Source: Erwinia sp. E602
Lineage (GTDB): Bacteria; Pseudomonadota; Gammaproteobacteria; Enterobacterales; Enterobacteriaceae
NCBI RefSeq assembly: GCF_018141005.1
Contig: NZ_CP046582.1
Span: 930,001-994,000, forward strand
DNA length: 64,000 nt
Direction of reading: 5' to 3'
Part shown: in pieces, positions 40,536 through 49,039 of the stretch
How the letters are laid out: each line of letters begins with the position of its first letter
Position numbering within the stretch: position 1 is the stretch's first letter
Notes under the pieces: model-generated
Seen by the model: the letters and a program-made list of their open reading frames with translations, nothing else
What the model was told of the DNA's origin: nothing
Databases searched by the model: none
Made by a program: the position numbers and the translations under genes

Positions 40536-42203
40536 ATGTTCAAAAACGTTAAAGTTGTCACCAGCATCCTTATTATGCTGCTCATTTTCAGTGCGCTGCT
40601 GCTGGTCTCCAGCGGGCTGTCGTTTAACGCCATCAGCCAGGATAAGGCCAACTTCAACCGTGCCGGGATCCTCACCCAGCAGCAGGGGCAGCTCAGCGAC
40701 GCATGGCAGACGCTGGTCAAAACCCGCGTCACCATTAACCGCGTGGCGATCCGCATGCTGAAGAAGCAGACCGATGACGCCTCGCTGGCGGCGATGGCGA
40801 AACTGCTTGGCCAGGCGCGCGAGACGCTGGACGACGCGCAGCAGCACTTTAGCCAGTATCAAAATATGCCAATGGTCAGCGGCGAGAGCGCGGCGCTGGC
40901 CGACGCGGTCGGCGCGCGCTACCAGCAGCTGCACGGTCTGCTGCAGCAGTCGATTCAGTTCCTCGCGGCGAACAACTATGAGGCCTACGGCAACCTCGAC
41001 ACGCAGCAGGCGCAGGATGAGCTGGAGAGCACCTATGAGCAGTGGCGGGAGCAGAACCGTCAGCTGCTGCAGGTGGGCACGGACCAGAATCAGCAGGGCT
41101 ACAGCAATATGCTGTGGACGCTGGCGTCGGTGCTGGTGGTACTGGTGGTGCTGCTGATCGCGGTGTGGCAGGGGATCCGTCGCGTGCTGCTGACCCCGCT
41201 GCAGCAGCTGCTGGCGCATATGCAACGCATTGCCGCCGGTGACCTGTCGCAGACGCTGGCGGTCGAAGGGCGCAGCGAAATGGGCCAGCTGGCCGATGGG
41301 CTGACGCAGATGCAGCACTCGCTGATTAACACCGTCAGCAACGTACGCGACAGCTCAAACGCCATCTATACCGGCGCCAGCGAGATTTCTCAGGGCAACA
41401 GCGACCTCTCGTCGCGCACCGAGCAGCAGGCCGCCTCGCTGGAGCAGACCGCCGCCAGCATGGAGCAGCTGACCGCCACGGTGAAGCAGAACGCCGATAA
41501 CGCCCGCCAGGCAACGGTGCTGGCCAGAAACGCCTCGGAAACCGCCGGGAAGGGCGGCCGGGTGGTTGACGGCGTGGTGAAAACCATGAGCGAAATCTCC
41601 GACAGCTCGCGACGCATTGCCGATATCACCAGCGTGATCGACGGCATCGCTTTCCAGACCAATATTCTGGCGCTGAACGCCGCGGTGGAAGCGGCGCGGG
41701 CCGGCGAGCAGGGCCGCGGCTTTGCGGTGGTGGCGGGGGAGGTGCGTAACCTGGCCCAGCGCAGCGCCCAGGCGGCGAAAGAGATTAAGGGCCTGATCGA
41801 GGCCTCGGTCAGCCGGGTCGACGCCGGTTCGCAGCAGGTGACCACCGCCGGAGAAACCATGAATGAAATCGTCAGCGCGGTGGTACGCGTCACCGATATC
41901 ATGGGCGAGATCGCCTCGGCCAGCGACGAGCAGAGCCGGGGTATCGACCAGATCGGCGTGGCGGTCACCGAGATGGATCGGGTGACCCAGCAGAACGCCG
42001 CGCTGGTGCAGCAGTCGGCGGCGGCCTCGGCCTCGCTGGAGGAGCAGGCCAGCCGCCTGACCCAGACGGTGGCGGTGTTTAAAATTGGTCAGCCGGCGGC
42101 GGTGGCGCGGGTGGCGCCCGCGTTACCCGCGCTTAAAACCCCGCAGCTGGCGGCTCCGCGCAAGGCGCTGGCCGCTGATGAGGGCAACTGGGAGACCTTT
42201 TAA
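40536..42203 (+). CDS. Methyl-accepting chemotaxis protein
   Basis: A classic transmembrane chemoreceptor of 555 residues. TM1 at about 10-32, a periplasmic four-helix-bundle (TarH-type) ligand domain, TM2 at about 190-212, HAMP to about 265, then a cytoplasmic coiled coil with the signalling tip SVIDGIAFQTNILALNAAVE and GEVRNLAQRSAQAAKEIKGL. The C-terminus is NWETF, the pentapeptide that tethers CheR and CheB in major receptors such as Tar and Tsr, so it probably acts as a high-abundance receptor. The ligand cannot be told. Not present between eno and queE in E. coli; likely an accessory gain. Confidence 0.95.
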   Translation: MFKNVKVVTSILIMLLIFSALLLVSSGLSFNAISQDKANFNRAGILTQQQGQLSDAWQTLVKTRVTINRVAIRMLKKQTDDASLAAMAKLLGQARETLDDAQQHFSQYQNMPMVSGESAALADAVGARYQQLHGLLQQSIQFLAANNYEAYGNLDTQQAQDELESTYEQWREQNRQLLQVGTDQNQQGYSNMLWTLASVLVVLVVLLIAVWQGIRRVLLTPLQQLLAHMQRIAAGDLSQTLAVEGRSEMGQLADGLTQMQHSLINTVSNVRDSSNAIYTGASEISQGNSDLSSRTEQQAASLEQTAASMEQLTATVKQNADNARQATVLARNASETAGKGGRVVDGVVKTMSEISDSSRRIADITSVIDGIAFQTNILALNAAVEAARAGEQGRGFAVVAGEVRNLAQRSAQAAKEIKGLIEASVSRVDAGSQQVTTAGETMNEIVSAVVRVTDIMGEIASASDEQSRGIDQIGVAVTEMDRVTQQNAALVQQSAAASASLEEQASRLTQTVAVFKIGQPAAVARVAPALPALKTPQLAAPRKALAADEGNWETF

Positions 42204-42298
42204 CGACTGAGGACGGCCGGAGGGCACAGGATGGTTGGTGTTGCTGCCGCAATCTGCCATAATCTGCGCCCGTTATTTAGCCACCAGTCGAGAAGTCA

Positions 42299-42970
42299 AT
42301 GCAGTACCCGATAAATGAAATGTTCCAGACGTTGCAGGGCGAAGGGATTTATACCGGCGTTCCGGCAATTTTTATCCGCCTGCAGGGATGCCCGGTGGGC
42401 TGCAGCTGGTGTGATACCAAACACACCTGGGATAAGCTGGCCGATCGGGAAACCTCACTGGGCGATATCCTGCTGAAAACGGTGGAAACCGATGCCTGGG
42501 GCGCGGCCGACGCCGCAGCGCTGATTGCGGTTGTCCGCCAGCACGGTTGGACGGCGCAGCATATTGTGATTACCGGCGGTGAGCCGTGCATTCACGACCT
42601 GACGCCGCTGACCGCCGAACTGGAGCAGCAGGGCTTCAGATGCCAGATAGAAACCAGCGGCACCCATGAGGTGCGCTGCACCGCCACCACCTGGGTGACG
42701 GTGTCGCCGAAGGTGAATATGCGCGGCGGCTACGACGTGCTGCATTCGGCGCTGGTTCGTGCCGATGAAGTGAAGCACCCGGTGGCCCGCCAGCGCGATA
42801 TCGACGCGCTGGACGAGCTGCTGGCGACGCTCATCGACGATAAGGCGCGGATTATCGCGCTGCAGCCGATCAGCCAGAAGGACGATGCCACTAAGCTGTG
42901 CATCGACACCTGTATTGCCCGCAACTGGCGGCTGTCGATGCAGACCCACAAGTACCTGAATATTGCCTGA
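42299..42970 (+). CDS. queE: 7-carboxy-7-deazaguanine synthase QueE
   Basis: A radical SAM enzyme that contracts 6-carboxytetrahydropterin to 7-carboxy-7-deazaguanine in queuosine synthesis. The cluster cysteines are Cys31, Cys35 and Cys38 in GCPVGCSWCDTKHTW (CX3CX2C), with the SAM-binding ITGGEPCIHDL following. 223 residues, as in E. coli. It is away from queD (50.9 kb) and queF (26 kb). Confidence 0.97.
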   Translation: MQYPINEMFQTLQGEGIYTGVPAIFIRLQGCPVGCSWCDTKHTWDKLADRETSLGDILLKTVETDAWGAADAAALIAVVRQHGWTAQHIVITGGEPCIHDLTPLTAELEQQGFRCQIETSGTHEVRCTATTWVTVSPKVNMRGGYDVLHSALVRADEVKHPVARQRDIDALDELLATLIDDKARIIALQPISQKDDATKLCIDTCIARNWRLSMQTHKYLNIA

Positions 42971-42976
42971 TGCCAC

Positions 42977-43005
42977 GTTCACCGGCGTTCTCCACGCCGG
43001 TGAAC
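42977..43005. terminator. Perfect 11-bp hairpin after queE
   Basis: GTTCACCGGCG (42977-42987) pairs with CGCCGGTGAAC (42995-43005) around a seven-base loop, seven bases past the queE stop and between convergent genes. No T-run, so termination is inferred from place and stability. Confidence 0.55.
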
Positions 43006-43146
43006 ATCGCCACGTATCGAGGCCACGTTCGTCACCGCACACAGCCCTGAAGACGCCGTAAACGGAACGTTTCAGGCCGGCTCTGCCGCACGGGATTACC
43101 GCTGCGACTGCCGCCCGCTACGCCTGTGTTACCTTTGCAAACGCCG

Positions 43147-44016
43147 TTACGGCCACTGCATTTCCCCTTTCAGCACTTTCGCACTCAGTTCCAGGCTCGA
43201 CACGTCTTTCAACGCCGGATAGCTGGCCTTCATCGCCTCGGTAAAGGCGACGGCGTCTTTGGTCTGCGTCAGCGTCTCCTCGGCTTTTTTCAGGTAGTTC
43301 AGCGTAAAACTAACCGACTCTAATGATTCCGCTGCCCCTGGCAGGAAGTGCCCCGGGATCACCCGCTGCGGCTGCAGCGCGGCGATCGCCTGCAGCTTCT
43401 GCTGCCACACTTCGCGCGCGGCTTTGGTCTGCGCGTCCGCCAGCCAGACGTGAATATTGTCACCGGACACCTGCACGCCGCCGAGCACGGTTTTCAGCGC
43501 CGGCACCCACAGCCAGCCGTTCTGCGGCTCCGCGCCGTGGCTGCCCTGAACTTCAACGATCTGGCCGTCAACGGTGAAGCTGCTGCCCGCCAGCACCTGC
43601 GGCACGATCAGCGATTTTGGCGCGTTGTCGCCCATTTTCGGGCCCCAGAACGCCAGCTTATGGTCTTTGGTCTGGTTGATCAGCGCGACGGTGGCGGCGG
43701 TGGCGACGATCTTAGCCTGTGGAAACGCCTGCTTAATGGTGTCGAGGCCGAAGTAGTAGTCGGGATCGGACTGGCTGATAAACACCGTGGTCAGCTTTTT
43801 GCCGGTGGCCTTAATGCGTCTGACCAGTTCTTCGGCGTCGTTACGCTGGAACTGGGCGTCGATCAGCACCACTTCGTGCGGGCCGGAGATGATCTCGCTG
43901 GAGACCGGGAAAATGCTGGCTTCGCCCGGATTATAAACCTGCAGCTGCAGCGGTTCGGCGGCGTAAAGCGGGGCGCTGGCCGCGCCGGCCAGCAGTAAAA
44001 TCGATAAACGTTTCAT
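43147..44016 (-). CDS. Exported MBL-fold protein with altered metal site
   Basis: 289 residues with a Sec signal peptide (about 1-20, cleavage near LYAAEP) and a metallo-beta-lactamase-like fold. In place of the usual HxHxDH zinc motif it has SQSDPDYYFG (81-90), keeping Asp84 and Asp86 but no histidine. Later conserved-type segments GSHGAEPQNGWLWVP, GGVQVSGDNIHVW and VIPGHFLPG remain, so some metal ligands may survive. Substrate unknown; family assignment is firm, activity is not. ATG 44016 begins the signal; the frame extends further upstream without support. Divergent from a LysR regulator, which may control it. Confidence 0.8.
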   Translation of the reverse strand: MKRLSILLLAGAASAPLYAAEPLQLQVYNPGEASIFPVSSEIISGPHEVVLIDAQFQRNDAEELVRRIKATGKKLTTVFISQSDPDYYFGLDTIKQAFPQAKIVATAATVALINQTKDHKLAFWGPKMGDNAPKSLIVPQVLAGSSFTVDGQIVEVQGSHGAEPQNGWLWVPALKTVLGGVQVSGDNIHVWLADAQTKAAREVWQQKLQAIAALQPQRVIPGHFLPGAAESLESVSFTLNYLKKAEETLTQTKDAVAFTEAMKASYPALKDVSSLELSAKVLKGEMQWP

Positions 44017-44087
44017 GGCAGTTAACCTGTGATGCGAAAAGTCCCCTATTGTGGATTGCAAAACGGGCCGGATAAACCGACTATCAG

Positions 44088-44102
44088 GCAACAGATTGTT
44101 GC
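44088..44102. promoter_or_regulatory. Palindrome, candidate LysR-regulator site
   Basis: GCAACA-GAT-TGTTGC, a perfect 6-bp inverted repeat, lies in the 99-base gap between the divergent MBL gene and the LysR gene, just before the regulator start. Nearby TTGCA(T)AAAACGGG occurs twice (about 44057 and 44099). An operator for this LysR protein is inferred. Confidence 0.45.
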
Positions 44103-44115
44103 ATAAAACGGGCAT

Positions 44116-45030
44116 ATGATGGACAGGCTGACCGCAGCACAGGTTTTTATCACTATCGTTCAGCGCGGCAGCCTGTCGGCGGCCGCGGAAACGCTGGCGA
44201 TGTCGCGGGCGATGGTCACCCGCTATCTGACGCAGATGGAGAGCTGGTCCGGGGCGCGACTGCTGCACCGCAGCACCCGCCGCCTGAGCCTGACCCCGGC
44301 CGGGGAGCATGCGCTGGCCCGCTGTCAGCAGCTGATGGCGCTGGCCGTGGAAATCGAGAACAGCAACCAGCCGGAAGGGGACGCGTTGTCTGGGCTGCTG
44401 CGCGTCTCCTGTTCACTGTCGCTGGGGCAGAGCGTGCTGATGGCGGCGATTGACACCTTCCAGCGTCAGCACCCGCGCATCCGTATCGATCTGCATATCA
44501 GCAACCAGCGGGTCAACCTGGTGGAGGAGCGCATCGATCTGGCGTTGCGCATTACCTCACAGCTGGAGCCCAACCTGATCGCCCGCCCGCTGCATCGCTG
44601 CCGGTCGGTGATCTGCGCCTCAGCGGACTATCTGACGCGCAGCGGCACGCCGCAGACGCCGGCGCAGCTCGCACAGCACAACTGCCTGGCCTATTCGCAC
44701 TTTGGCAAAAGCCTGTGGCACTTCAGTCGGGGTGAGGAACTGGAGGCGGTGGCGGTGAGCGGTAATCTCAGCGCCAACGATTCGGTGATGCTGCTGGCCG
44801 CCACGCTGGCCGGCAGCGGTATTTCAATGCAGCCGACCTTCAGCGCCGGGCCGTATCTGGCCAGCGGCCAGCTGGTGGCGCTGCTGCCCGAGTGGCAGCT
44901 GGAGGACCTCGGCGTTTACGCCATCTACACCTCACGCCAGCACCAGTCGCCGCGGCTGCGCGCGTTACTGGATTTTCTGGCGCAGTGGTTCAGCGGCGAT
45001 GAAGCGGCACGATTGTTAAACGGCGAGTAG
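44116..45030 (+). CDS. LysR-family transcriptional regulator
   Basis: A 304-residue LTTR: winged HTH at about 1-62 (GSLSAAAETLAMSRAMVTRYL), substrate-binding domain from about 90. The C-terminal domain resembles the CrgA/DsdC-like group that carries VEERIDLALRITSQLEPNLIARPL. Two ATG codons in a row (44116 and 44119) may serve as start. Divergent to the MBL-fold gene, a standard arrangement for a regulator and its target. Inducer unknown. Confidence 0.9.
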   Translation: MMDRLTAAQVFITIVQRGSLSAAAETLAMSRAMVTRYLTQMESWSGARLLHRSTRRLSLTPAGEHALARCQQLMALAVEIENSNQPEGDALSGLLRVSCSLSLGQSVLMAAIDTFQRQHPRIRIDLHISNQRVNLVEERIDLALRITSQLEPNLIARPLHRCRSVICASADYLTRSGTPQTPAQLAQHNCLAYSHFGKSLWHFSRGEELEAVAVSGNLSANDSVMLLAATLAGSGISMQPTFSAGPYLASGQLVALLPEWQLEDLGVYAIYTSRQHQSPRLRALLDFLAQWFSGDEAARLLNGE

Positions 45031-45124
45031 AGGGGGCTTACAGGGTTTGGCACGGTTGTTAAACGCGGATCGGTGCGGCTTGCAGATGGCGGCTCGGCTT
45101 ACAGGCGGGGCGTAGCGGGACTTT

Positions 45125-45154
45125 GCGACAGGCGCGAAGATCCGCGCCTGTCGC
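45125..45154. terminator. Perfect 12-bp hairpin between LysR gene and ABC transporter
   Basis: GCGACAGGCGCG (45125-45136) pairs with CGCGCCTGTCGC (45143-45154) around six bases. It lies 12 bases beyond the stop of the minus-strand transporter operon and between convergent genes; no clear T-run on either strand. Confidence 0.55.
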
Positions 45155-45166
45155 CGGGCTGTTACC

Positions 45167-45940
45167 TTATTTCGACACGTCAGCACCGAAGTACTGCTGC
45201 GAGATGCGCTGGTAAGTGCCGTCACTCTTAATGCTGGCTAAGGCCTTATCGATCGCCGCCTTCAGCTCCGGATTACCTTTACGGATCAGGATCCCTTCCT
45301 GCTCGGCGTCACTCTGGGTGGCGACGATTTTCACCGGCGCGTCCGGCTTATGCTTTTTAAAGTCGAGGAACGACAGGTTGTCGTTGATGGTGGCATCGGC
45401 GCGGCCGCTGGCGACCAGATCAACCGACTGGTTAAAGCCGTCGGTACCAACGATCTCCGCCTTATATTTGCGCGCCAGTTCTGCGAAGTTGCTGGTCAGC
45501 GACTGGGCAGATTTCCTGCCGTTCAGATCTTCAAAGGTCTTCACGCTGGTGTTGTCGTTACGCACGATCAGCGCCGCTTTGGAGCTGATATAGGGTTCGG
45601 AGAAATCATACTTCGCCTGACGTGCCGGAGTGATCGACACCTGGTTAATCACCGCTTCATACCGGTTAGCATCCAGCCCGGCTACCAGGCCATCCCATTT
45701 GCTCTCGACAAATTCCGCCTTTACGTTGAGGCGTTTTGCCACTTCGCGGCCAATTTCGACGTCGAAGCCGGTCAGCTTGCCGCTGGCGTCATGGAAGGTG
45801 AAGGGCGGATAGGTGCCTTCGGTACCGATTTTCAGCACCCCGGCGGACTGGATTTTTGCCAGATCGTCAGCAGCCAGTGCGCCGCCTGCGAAGCCGAGCT
45901 GAACCAGGCCTGCAAAGACCAGCGTTGCGAGTGTTTTCAT
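45167..45940 (-). CDS. Cystine-type amino acid ABC transporter, binding protein
   Basis: A periplasmic solute-binding protein of family 3, 257 residues. Signal peptide about 1-23 (GGALAADD). The start of the mature domain, VLKIGTEGTYPPFTFHDASG, and KYDFSEPY and WDGLVAGLD are typical for polar amino acid and especially cystine binders (TcyA/FliY-like). Third gene of a permease-ATPase-binding protein operon on the minus strand. Cystine as substrate is inferred from family resemblance; other sulfur or polar amino acids are possible. Confidence 0.88.
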   Translation of the reverse strand: MKTLATLVFAGLVQLGFAGGALAADDLAKIQSAGVLKIGTEGTYPPFTFHDASGKLTGFDVEIGREVAKRLNVKAEFVESKWDGLVAGLDANRYEAVINQVSITPARQAKYDFSEPYISSKAALIVRNDNTSVKTFEDLNGRKSAQSLTSNFAELARKYKAEIVGTDGFNQSVDLVASGRADATINDNLSFLDFKKHKPDAPVKIVATQSDAEQEGILIRKGNPELKAAIDKALASIKSDGTYQRISQQYFGADVSK

Positions 45941-45974
45941 CTTAGTGCTCCTGAATGCCGTGTGTGGTTGTGGT

Positions 45975-46742
45975 TTAAATTTCCCATGAATCGGGCAGGG
46001 TTTCGGTCAGCGTTGAGATAAACGCCCGGGTTCGGGTCTTTTGTGCCCGGGTAAAAATATCGCGTGAAGTGCCGGATTCGACGATTTCACCCGCCTCCAG
46101 AAACACCACGTTATTGGCGATATTGGCCGCCAGCCGCAGGTCGTGGGTGGCCATCAGCATGGTGGTGCCCTCCAGCGCCAGCTGCCTGAGTACCGCGACC
46201 ACTTCCACCGCCAGTTCCGGGTCCAGCGCCGAGGTCGGTTCGTCGCACAGCAGCACCCTGGGTGACGGTGCCAGCGCACGGGCAATCGCCACGCGTTGCT
46301 GCTGGCCGCCGGAAAGCGTCGACGGCCAGGCATCCCGCTTATGCAGCATGCCGACCTTCTCCAGCAGCGCTTCCGCCCGCGCCCGCGCCTGGTCACGTGA
46401 CTGTTTCTGTACCACGATCAGCCCTTCGGTGATGTTCTCAATCACCGTCAGGTGCGGGAACAGCTGAAAATTCTGAAATACCATGCCGGTCTGCCCGGCG
46501 ATGCGCTGCAGGTCTTTTCTGCCCACCCGCGGGCTGCCGGTAAAGACGATCTGCTCGCTGCCGATGGTCAGTTCACCCGCCTGCGCGATCTCCAGCAGGT
46601 TAATGCAGCGCAGCAGGGTGCTTTTGCCGCTGCCGGACGGGCCGATCAGCGCGGTGACGCTGCCTTCGTTAATGGTCAGGTTGATGTTCTTCAGGACCGG
46701 GTTGTCATCAAAACTTTTCTCAATGCCGGATAACTTAATCAT
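45975..46742 (-). CDS. Amino acid ABC transporter, ATP-binding protein
   Basis: 255-residue ABC ATPase. Walker A GPSGSGKSTLLRC at about 33-45, Q-loop MVFQNFQLFPHLTV, signature LSGGQQQRVAIARAL, Walker B VLLCDEPTSALD, and switch histidine in ATHDLRLA. Belongs to the GlnQ/TcyC group of polar amino acid importers. Its start overlaps the permease stop by eight bases, and it precedes the binding protein gene by 34 bases. Confidence 0.93.
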   Translation of the reverse strand: MIKLSGIEKSFDDNPVLKNINLTINEGSVTALIGPSGSGKSTLLRCINLLEIAQAGELTIGSEQIVFTGSPRVGRKDLQRIAGQTGMVFQNFQLFPHLTVIENITEGLIVVQKQSRDQARARAEALLEKVGMLHKRDAWPSTLSGGQQQRVAIARALAPSPRVLLCDEPTSALDPELAVEVVAVLRQLALEGTTMLMATHDLRLAANIANNVVFLEAGEIVESGTSRDIFTRAQKTRTRAFISTLTETLPDSWEI

Positions 46743-47418
46743 GGCTATGCACCTTACGCGGGGCAGTATTTTCCAGCTTTTTTTCCAGCCGCGTCTGCAG
46801 GGCGGACAATACCGAACTGATTAACAGATAAATAATCGCCGCTTCGGTATAGAGGATCAGCGGCTGATAGGTAACGGCAGCGATGCGCTGCGCGGCGAGG
46901 AACAGCTCGGGCACGGTAATAACCGAGGCCAGTGAGGTATCCTTTACCAGTGAAATAAAGGTATTCGACAGCGGCGGCACGGCGATACGTGCCGCCTGCG
47001 GGATGACGATGCGCCGCAGCGCCTGGGGCCAGCTCATGCCAATCGAATGCGCCGCTTCCCACTGTCCCTTGGGCACCGACAGCAGCGTAGCGCGCACGAT
47101 CTCCGAGCTGTAAGCACCGATGTTCAGCGTAAAGCCGATCACCGCCGCCGGGAAGGCGTCAATGGTGATGCCCGCGCTGGGCAGCGCGTAGAAAATCAGA
47201 AACAGCTGCACCAGCAGCGGCGTGCCGCGGATCAGCCAGACGTAGAAACGCACCAGCTGCTTTAACGGTTTTGGGCCATACAACCGCGCCAGCGCCACCA
47301 GGAAACCGAGCGACAGGCCGAGCACGAAGGAGATTAAGGTGAGTGGAATGGTGAATGTCAGGCCGGCGTACAGCATCGGCCAGAAGGAGTCTATTGCTAA
47401 CGTCAGCCATGTGGGCAT
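46735..47418 (-). CDS. Amino acid ABC transporter, permease
   Basis: 227-residue HisMQ-type membrane subunit with about five helices. The EAA loop that docks the ATPase is seen as EAAHSIGMSWPQALRRIVIPQA. The N-terminal FTIPLTLISFVLGLSLG and VRFYVWLIRGTPLLVQLF are standard for polar amino acid permeases (TcyB/TcyL-like). First gene of the operon. The only permease here, so it probably works as a homodimer. Confidence 0.92.
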   Translation of the reverse strand: MPTWLTLAIDSFWPMLYAGLTFTIPLTLISFVLGLSLGFLVALARLYGPKPLKQLVRFYVWLIRGTPLLVQLFLIFYALPSAGITIDAFPAAVIGFTLNIGAYSSEIVRATLLSVPKGQWEAAHSIGMSWPQALRRIVIPQAARIAVPPLSNTFISLVKDTSLASVITVPELFLAAQRIAAVTYQPLILYTEAAIIYLLISSVLSALQTRLEKKLENTAPRKVHSHD

Positions 47419-47743
47419 CGGGCACCTTTCCTGGATCGTAGTATTTCTTATCTGAACTTATGGCGGGAGCGTAGCACGGTGGTGAAAACCGCCCTTATAT
47501 CGTCATTTAATATAGTAGACGGAATAAGAATAAGTTTATTTTGGCTAAGCTTGCGACAAAAAAACATAAAGCCGGGCTTATCTGTTTGGTTGAAAGTAAG
47601 GGCGCTTAAGCGGCATTAGCTGTCAGAGACTGAGCACCCGATGCCGCTCTTTAGTGGCGGCACGGGTCGTAATAAGTCACGTCTGGGGGGCAGGGGCGGC
47701 AAAGGTTAGCGGCTGACAGTGCTAAGCCTGCAGGGCAAAGACA
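47419..47743. other. Intergenic region, no gene seen
   Basis: 325 bases between the transporter operon (leftward) and the end of the tetR gene. The left part is AT-rich (about 47490-47580, e.g. TTTAATATAGTAGACGGAATAAG) and likely holds the transporter promoter and perhaps a regulator site. The right part holds nothing I can name. Confidence 0.5.
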
Positions 47744-48307
47744 TTACTGAGCATAAGTGGGGAAGCGCGTAGCGGCAAGCGCATGCATTCCTGAACGGTA
47801 CAGTTCGCGATCGGCGTCGATGTCGCCAAATTCTGCTGTGACGATCAGCCCCTCAAACCAGGTCAGGAGCAGTGACGTGCAAACCTCAGACCGCGCCTCG
47901 TCGACGTCAAAAGCGCAGGCAATCAGCGCCTTAAGCCAGGCCTTATGCTGCTGTGCACGATCGGCCAGGAGCCGATCGGCGTATTTGAACTCCGCAAAGG
48001 CGTGCATAAACATGCAGCCTTTGAAATCTGCTTCGCGAAACCAGGCGAAATGCCAATCCAGAAGGGCATTAAGCTTCTCTTCAGTGGACGAACCGGCGAT
48101 GACGGCCTTGCCCAGCGTATTTTCAAAACGCTGATGACGTCGGATCAGTACAGCTTCAATCAGCTTATTTTTGGAACCAAAATGCCGGTACATCGACGTT
48201 TTAGATACCCTGGCGTGATCCCTGATCAGGTCAACCCCTACGGCTGAATAACCGAACTGGTTAAACAGGGTCTCAGCAACGTCCAGAATGTGTTCACTTT
48301 TACTCAC
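47744..48307 (-). CDS. TetR/AcrR-family transcriptional repressor
   Basis: 187 residues from GTG 48307, which gives the usual start VSKSEHILDVAETLFNQFGYSAVGVD and has AGAGGA upstream. The HTH is at about 25-47 (VDLIRDHARVSKTSMYRHFGSK); the C-terminal ligand domain has WHFAWFREADFKGCMFMHAF, seen in the YjdC/AcrR-like group with a conserved cysteine. Divergent from an HPP-family membrane protein gene with two perfect operator palindromes between, so it very probably represses itself and that gene. Base composition is less GC-rich than the surroundings. Ligand unknown. Confidence 0.9.
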   Translation of the reverse strand: MSKSEHILDVAETLFNQFGYSAVGVDLIRDHARVSKTSMYRHFGSKNKLIEAVLIRRHQRFENTLGKAVIAGSSTEEKLNALLDWHFAWFREADFKGCMFMHAFAEFKYADRLLADRAQQHKAWLKALIACAFDVDEARSEVCTSLLLTWFEGLIVTAEFGDIDADRELYRSGMHALAATRFPTYAQ

Positions 48308-48350
48308 AAAATTGTTCCTCTCTACCCGCAAAATCAGCATTGCCGTTAAG

Positions 48351-48390
48351 TGTACAGATCTGTACATTTTGACTTGTACAGATCTGTACG
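48351..48390. promoter_or_regulatory. Twin perfect palindromic operators of the TetR regulator
   Basis: TGTACAGATCTGTACA (48351-48366) and TGTACAGATCTGTACG (48375-48390) share the perfect 14-bp palindrome GTACAGATCTGTAC. Their centres are 24 bp apart, a little over two helix turns. They lie between the divergent tetR and HPP genes, where the promoters must be. Two TetR dimers could bind on similar faces. Binding by this TetR is inferred. Confidence 0.8.
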
Positions 48391-48444
48391 TTTAAGGCTA
48401 CCACAGAACCTTGTGGTTTAACGTTGAGCATTAAGGAGAGAGAG

Positions 48445-48984
48445 ATGAAAAAATTATCCGGCGGTGGCCAGTTGCCACCCAGACCTGGCGTGATGCAGTT
48501 GGTCAGGGGATTTATCGGCAGCACTCTGGGGATCCTGCTGCTGGGGTATCTGGCTGCGTCAACCGGCGTACCCTGGCTAATGGCACCGTTTGGGGCAACC
48601 TGCGCACTGCTGTTTGCCGTACCAGCATCGCCACTGGCACAGCCTCGTAACGTGATCGGCGGGCATCTGATCGCTGCGGCGGTGGGCATGACTGCGCTTT
48701 ATACGCTGGGAGATTCAGCGATCGTCATGTCCGTCGCAGTCGGTCTGGCTATCTTGCTGATGCAGGTTACGCGAACAGTTCATCCCCCTGCTGGTGCCAA
48801 CCCGATCGTAATCATTCTTGCCGGACAGCAGGTGATGAACTGGTCTTTCCTGCTGACGCCGGTTCTGTTAGGCAGTGTTGCGCTGGTGATTCTCGCCACT
48901 CTGGTAAATAACTCAGGTAAAGAGCAGCGCTGGCCGCACTACTGGCACGGTTATATTCGCCGTAAGGGGGGAGTTAAGGGTTAA
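48445..48984 (+). CDS. HPP-family integral membrane protein
   Basis: 179 residues, mostly hydrophobic, with about four to five helices. The family signature HPPAGANP is present (about residues 112-119), as are PFGATCALLFAVP and the QPRNVIGGHLIAAAVG segment. Some HPP proteins in cyanobacteria and plants carry nitrite; most bacterial members are uncharacterised. TAAGGAGAGAG precedes the ATG. Divergent from its likely repressor gene tetR. Less GC-rich than neighbours, fitting a mobile pair. Confidence 0.9.
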   Translation: MKKLSGGGQLPPRPGVMQLVRGFIGSTLGILLLGYLAASTGVPWLMAPFGATCALLFAVPASPLAQPRNVIGGHLIAAAVGMTALYTLGDSAIVMSVAVGLAILLMQVTRTVHPPAGANPIVIILAGQQVMNWSFLLTPVLLGSVALVILATLVNNSGKEQRWPHYWHGYIRRKGGVKG

Positions 48985-49039
48985 GCAGAAAGGGGGGGGG
49001 ACAGGTGTGGGCAGCCCGTCACCACCCGCACCTGTTGCC

